Shown here piece by piece: positions 61,193 to 64,000 of a stretch of DNA of 64,000 nucleotides. Within the stretch, counting starts at the first letter, position 1. Every line of letters starts with the position of its first letter. Both the position numbers and the translations under genes were made by a program. The notes beneath the pieces are model-generated. The model was given only the letters and a program-made list of their open reading frames with translations. It was not told the origin of the DNA and did no database searches. This DNA is from Trueperaceae bacterium. Its GTDB lineage: Bacteria > Deinococcota > Deinococci > Deinococcales > Trueperaceae. The stretch lies in assembly GCA_036381035.1 (NCBI GenBank), contig DASVDQ010000106.1, positions 1 to 64,000 on the forward strand, read 5' to 3'.

Positions 61193-64000
61193 CCGCGGCG
61201 GACAGGCGCGGCAGGACCCCGAAGCGCACGGCCAGGGAGGCCAGGAAGGCCAGCAGGGCGGCCAGGAGCCAGGCCGCGGGCAGCGGCAGCCACGCCAGCG
61301 CTCGTCCGCCGCTCGCGTCCACCTCGGACGCAGACGCCAGGACGGCGCCGCCCGTCGCCTCCGCCAGGCCCGCGACCGGCACGACGTCGGAGCGCAGGGC
61401 CGGTCCCGGGGCGATCGGCCAGGCGACGGTCCTGGCGACGCCGGCCTCGAGGCCCAGGCCGGGCGCCGGGCCGAGGGCGACGGTCAGCTCGCCCTCCTGG
61501 GAGGCGTCGACCTCGAAGCTGGCGGCGGCCCGCGCCGGGCCCGTCCACTCGAGCCGGCGACGCGCCAGCGCCTCGCCGCCCGCGCCCGACACAGTGACCA
61601 GGGGCAGGTCCGTGGCCGACGCGCCCGCCGCCGCGGCCGGCACGTCGACGATGACGTCGAGGACGTCGCCGCGCCGCGCCAGCCTCAGGGACCAGGGGTC
61701 GCGCACGGGGCGCTCGGCGATCCAGCGCACGAGCTGGGCCCAGGTGGTGGCGTAGCTCGCCGAGCTCGTCCAGGCGCGCGACCAGCGTCCGTCGGCGTCG
61801 GAGGTGAAGGCCGCGGCGCGGCCGAGGCCGTAGCGCCAGGTCGCCAGCAGCGGGTCGTCGCCGTCGGCGAAGGCGAGGACGGTGGCCTCGTCCTTCGGCG
61901 TCGTCCTCACGTACCCCTCGAAGGTCGGGAGCTCGCTGGCGGTCAGCTCCTCCAGGAAGTCGGGGGCGCCCTCCTCCACCCAGCGCGGGGTTATCGTCCG
62001 CTCCTCGATGGGCTGGGCGGCCAGCATCAGCGCCTCCTGCGCCAGCAGGCTGGGGAGGGCCCTGAAGTCGCGCGCCATGTGCAGCGTGCCGCCGCTGAGG
62101 CTCGCCAGGGTCGTGAGCTGGCGCTGGTCGGCCGCGTCGCCCACCCCCACGAACGTCGTCGTGATGCCCTCGCGCGTCAGGGCGCGGAGGACGCCGGCGA
62201 AGTCGCCCCCCTGCGACAGGCCGTCGGTCATGACGACGACGTGCCGGGTGGCGGAGTCCGACGCCGCCATCAGCTGGTAGGCGGCGAGGAGCCCGGGGTA
62301 TATCGCCGTGCCGCCCGCCGGCGTGACCGCGGCGAGCGCGGACCGGAACGCCTCGGCGTCGCCGACCGGCGTGAGCGGGAGCATGACGCGGGCCTCGGTG
62401 TCGAAGACGATCACCGCCGCCAGGCTGCGCTCGCCCAGGAGCGCCAGGGCCTCGAGCGTGGCCACCTTGGCCACGTCCATGCGGTTCGACTCCGCCACGG
62501 CGCCGCTCATGCTGCCGGAGCGGTCGAGCACGAACGCCATCGCCACCTCCGGCGCCTCGTCGGTGATCCGGGAGGAGACCGGCGAGAGCTCCTCGAGCGG
62601 GGTCGCGTAGTAGCCGCCGGGGCCGAACGACGAGGTCCCTCCCACGATCGCCAGGCCGCCGCCGACCTCCCGGACGTAGCGCTCGAGGAGCGCCTGGTAC
62701 TCGGGGAAGATGGCGTTGGCGGCGACGTCGACGAGCAGGACGGCGTCGTAGTCGTCGAGCCGTTCGATGGTGCCGGGCATCCTCAGGGGCGCGACCCTCT
62801 CCACGGCGAGCCCCTGGGCCTCGAGGGCCGCCCCGAGCGCCCGGCCGCGGGACTCGTCGGCCGCGACGAGCAGCACGGCGGGCGGCGGACCCACGCTCAC
62901 GCTCACCCGCGTCGCCGCCGCGGCCCCGCCCCCCTCGGGGCGCAGCTCCAGGCGGTACACGAGGTCCCCCTGCCCTCCGGCCTCGAGCTCGAGCTCGGCC
63001 GTGCCGGGTCCCGTGCCGCTCGCCTCGGCCGAGGCCGTAGGCGCGACCGCGCCGCCTCCGCCCGCCGGCGACTCGAGGGTCGCGGTCGCCCGCCATGACG
63101 CGCCCTCGGGAGCAGACACCTCGGCGAGCAGGGAGAAGCGCGAGCCGGCGCGCACGCGCTCGGGCAGCGCCACCGCTGCCAGCGCCGGTCCCGTCGGCGA
63201 CGCCGGGGCGCCGGTGGAAGACGGCCGCGTCGCGAGCACGTCGACCCTCACGCCTCCCGCCGCCGCCGCGTCCGCCAGGCGCCCCGCGTCCCGCACGGGC
63301 AGGGCGTCGCCGGCGTCGGCGGGAACGACCACCCGCAGGCCTCGCGGGCCCCGCGGCAGCGCGAGCGCCCGCTCGAGCGCGGTCGTCAGGTCGGCGGCTG
63401 GGCCCGTCGTGCCTCGCGGCGCCAGCGGCCGGCGGCCGACCCAGGTCCACTCGGCGCCGGCGGCCGGCGGGGCCTCGCGTCCCACCCAGACGACGGTCCC
63501 CCCGGGGCCGAGGCCCGGCAGCGGCACGCCCATCACGCCCGCCGCGGACGCGAGGAGCGCCACACCGGCCAGCGCCAGCGGCACACGCCAGCGCCGGCGC
63601 ACGACCCGCCGCTGACGGAAGAGGCCCAGGAGCCCCTCGGCGGCGATGATGGCGGCGGCGAGCAGCGCCAGCCAGCGCCACGCCTCCCAGCCGGTAATGG
63701 AGGCACCGGCGGCAGGCCCCCCGCCGGACGCGTCGGCCGGCTCGCCGCCCAGCGGCGAGGTGACCACGGGCAGGGTCACGGGCCCGCCGGCGGTCACGAG
63801 CGTGTACGTACCTGTCGCTTCCGGCACGAACCCGGCGTCGAACTGCGGGCCGGTCCACACGGCCGCGGCGAGCGGGTCGCCCTCGACGGCCTCGGGCGCG
63901 GGCGTGCCCGGCACCGGCGACCCGGCCGGGTCGAGGAGCTCCCAGCCGCCGGCGAAGGCCTCGCGCGGCCACGGGCACGCCTCGCCGACGCGGCAGCCGC
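61143..64000 (-). CDS. VWA-domain membrane protein with GATase1-like domain, 5' end outside the window
   Basis: The frame is open to the window edge, so the N-terminus is missing; ~951 residues are visible. Two TM helices (encoded near 63690-63540) are followed by variable beta-domains and a GATase1-like/DUF1355-type stretch (Tyr-Asp-Ala-Val-Leu-Leu-Val-Asp-Val; Gly-Gly-Gly-Leu-Ala-Ile-Val-Gly-Gly). Next is a von Willebrand A domain with an intact MIDAS (Leu-Asp-Arg-Ser-Gly-Ser-Met-Ser; Gly-Gly-Thr-Ala-Ile-Tyr; Met-Thr-Asp-Gly-Leu-Ser). A C-terminal TM helix ends the chain. Related proteins sit with MoxR ATPases and Bat-type operons; such genes may lie past 64000. It runs tail to tail into the quinoprotein paralogue. 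Confidence 0.88.
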   Translation of the reverse strand, partial: GCRVGEACPWPREAFAGGWELLDPAGSPVPGTPAPEAVEGDPLAAAVWTGPQFDAGFVPEATGTYTLVTAGGPVTLPVVTSPLGGEPADASGGGPAAGASITGWEAWRWLALLAAAIIAAEGLLGLFRQRRVVRRRWRVPLALAGVALLASAAGVMGVPLPGLGPGGTVVWVGREAPPAAGAEWTWVGRRPLAPRGTTGPAADLTTALERALALPRGPRGLRVVVPADAGDALPVRDAGRLADAAAAGGVRVDVLATRPSSTGAPASPTGPALAAVALPERVRAGSRFSLLAEVSAPEGASWRATATLESPAGGGGAVAPTASAEASGTGPGTAELELEAGGQGDLVYRLELRPEGGGAAAATRVSVSVGPPPAVLLVAADESRGRALGAALEAQGLAVERVAPLRMPGTIERLDDYDAVLLVDVAANAIFPEYQALLERYVREVGGGLAIVGGTSSFGPGGYYATPLEELSPVSSRITDEAPEVAMAFVLDRSGSMSGAVAESNRMDVAKVATLEALALLGERSLAAVIVFDTEARVMLPLTPVGDAEAFRSALAAVTPAGGTAIYPGLLAAYQLMAASDSATRHVVVMTDGLSQGGDFAGVLRALTREGITTTFVGVGDAADQRQLTTLASLSGGTLHMARDFRALPSLLAQEALMLAAQPIEERTITPRWVEEGAPDFLEELTASELPTFEGYVRTTPKDEATVLAFADGDDPLLATWRYGLGRAAAFTSDADGRWSRAWTSSASYATTWAQLVRWIAERPVRDPWSLRLARRGDVLDVIVDVPAAAAGASATDLPLVTVSGAGGEALARRRLEWTGPARAAASFEVDASQEGELTVALGPAPGLGLEAGVARTVAWPIAPGPALRSDVVPVAGLAEATGGAVLASASEVDASGGRALAWLPLPAAWLLAALLAFLASLAVRFGVLPRLSAAVRVGAAARTRTAWPGP

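Overview
This is 64 kb of very GC-rich (roughly 70 percent) bacterial chromosome with about 54 protein genes packed at high density. Many neighbours share 4-base stop/start overlaps, and GTG and TTG starts are common. The best lineage marker is a glutaminyl-tRNA synthetase carrying a C-terminal YqeY/GatB-like domain (15851-18187), an architecture described from Deinococcus. A short Ef-Ts, a HAIR-like operator in front of dnaK, and several genes whose -10 box lies 5-7 bases before the start codon (leaderless arrangement) fit the same phylum. I infer Deinococcota, probably a Truepera-like lineage rather than Deinococcus itself. The lineage is inferred from gene content only. I saw no tRNA, rRNA, CRISPR array, prophage or intact insertion sequence.

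Layout. 1-6121 (+) is a cytochrome c maturation operon (ccmC end, ccmD, E, F, G, H and a ccmI-like gene fused to a cytochrome c domain) ending in a Rieske protein. 6306-10211 has transaldolase (+) facing ctaA-ctaB-SURF1 (-), the heme A and oxidase assembly set. 10622-18187 (+) holds a secreted TPR protein and then rpsB-tsf-pyrH-frr-cdsA-glnS. 18192-22066 has nagA, a DoxX protein, a cold-shock protein with an RG/D-rich tail, a class A beta-lactamase-like protein and a small hypothetical. 22220-36887 is a long minus-strand run: a class C-type serine hydrolase, dnaK-grpE-dnaJ, a PpiC isomerase, YyaL, a 4-TM protein and an AddB-AddA-like helicase/nuclease pair. 36949-43542 contains lhgO, adenine deaminase, nfuA, a Crp-family regulator divergent from a LexA-type repressor that has a classical SOS box, and a CoA transferase. 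43621-47236 is a TAXI-TRAP transporter with its DUF1850 partner. 47244-51505 (-) is a GDPD gene and a proXWV glycine-betaine-type ABC transporter.

51865-61192 (+) is the most unusual part. It holds an SsuABC-type ABC importer, a PF03640-type/cytochrome c fusion, a PQQ-dependent dehydrogenase with the Asp-x-Asp pattern of lanthanide enzymes, a protein that joins a MoxJ/XoxJ-like type 2 binding protein to a LivJ-like type 1 binding protein, and a second quinoprotein paralogue whose catalytic Asp is Gly and which appears to start at CTG. I infer a periplasmic alcohol (or other substrate) oxidation module linked to uptake or sensing. The cytochrome c assembly genes at the other end of the window would be needed to mature its cytochrome. 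The window ends inside a large minus-strand VWA/GATase1-like membrane protein (61143-64000).
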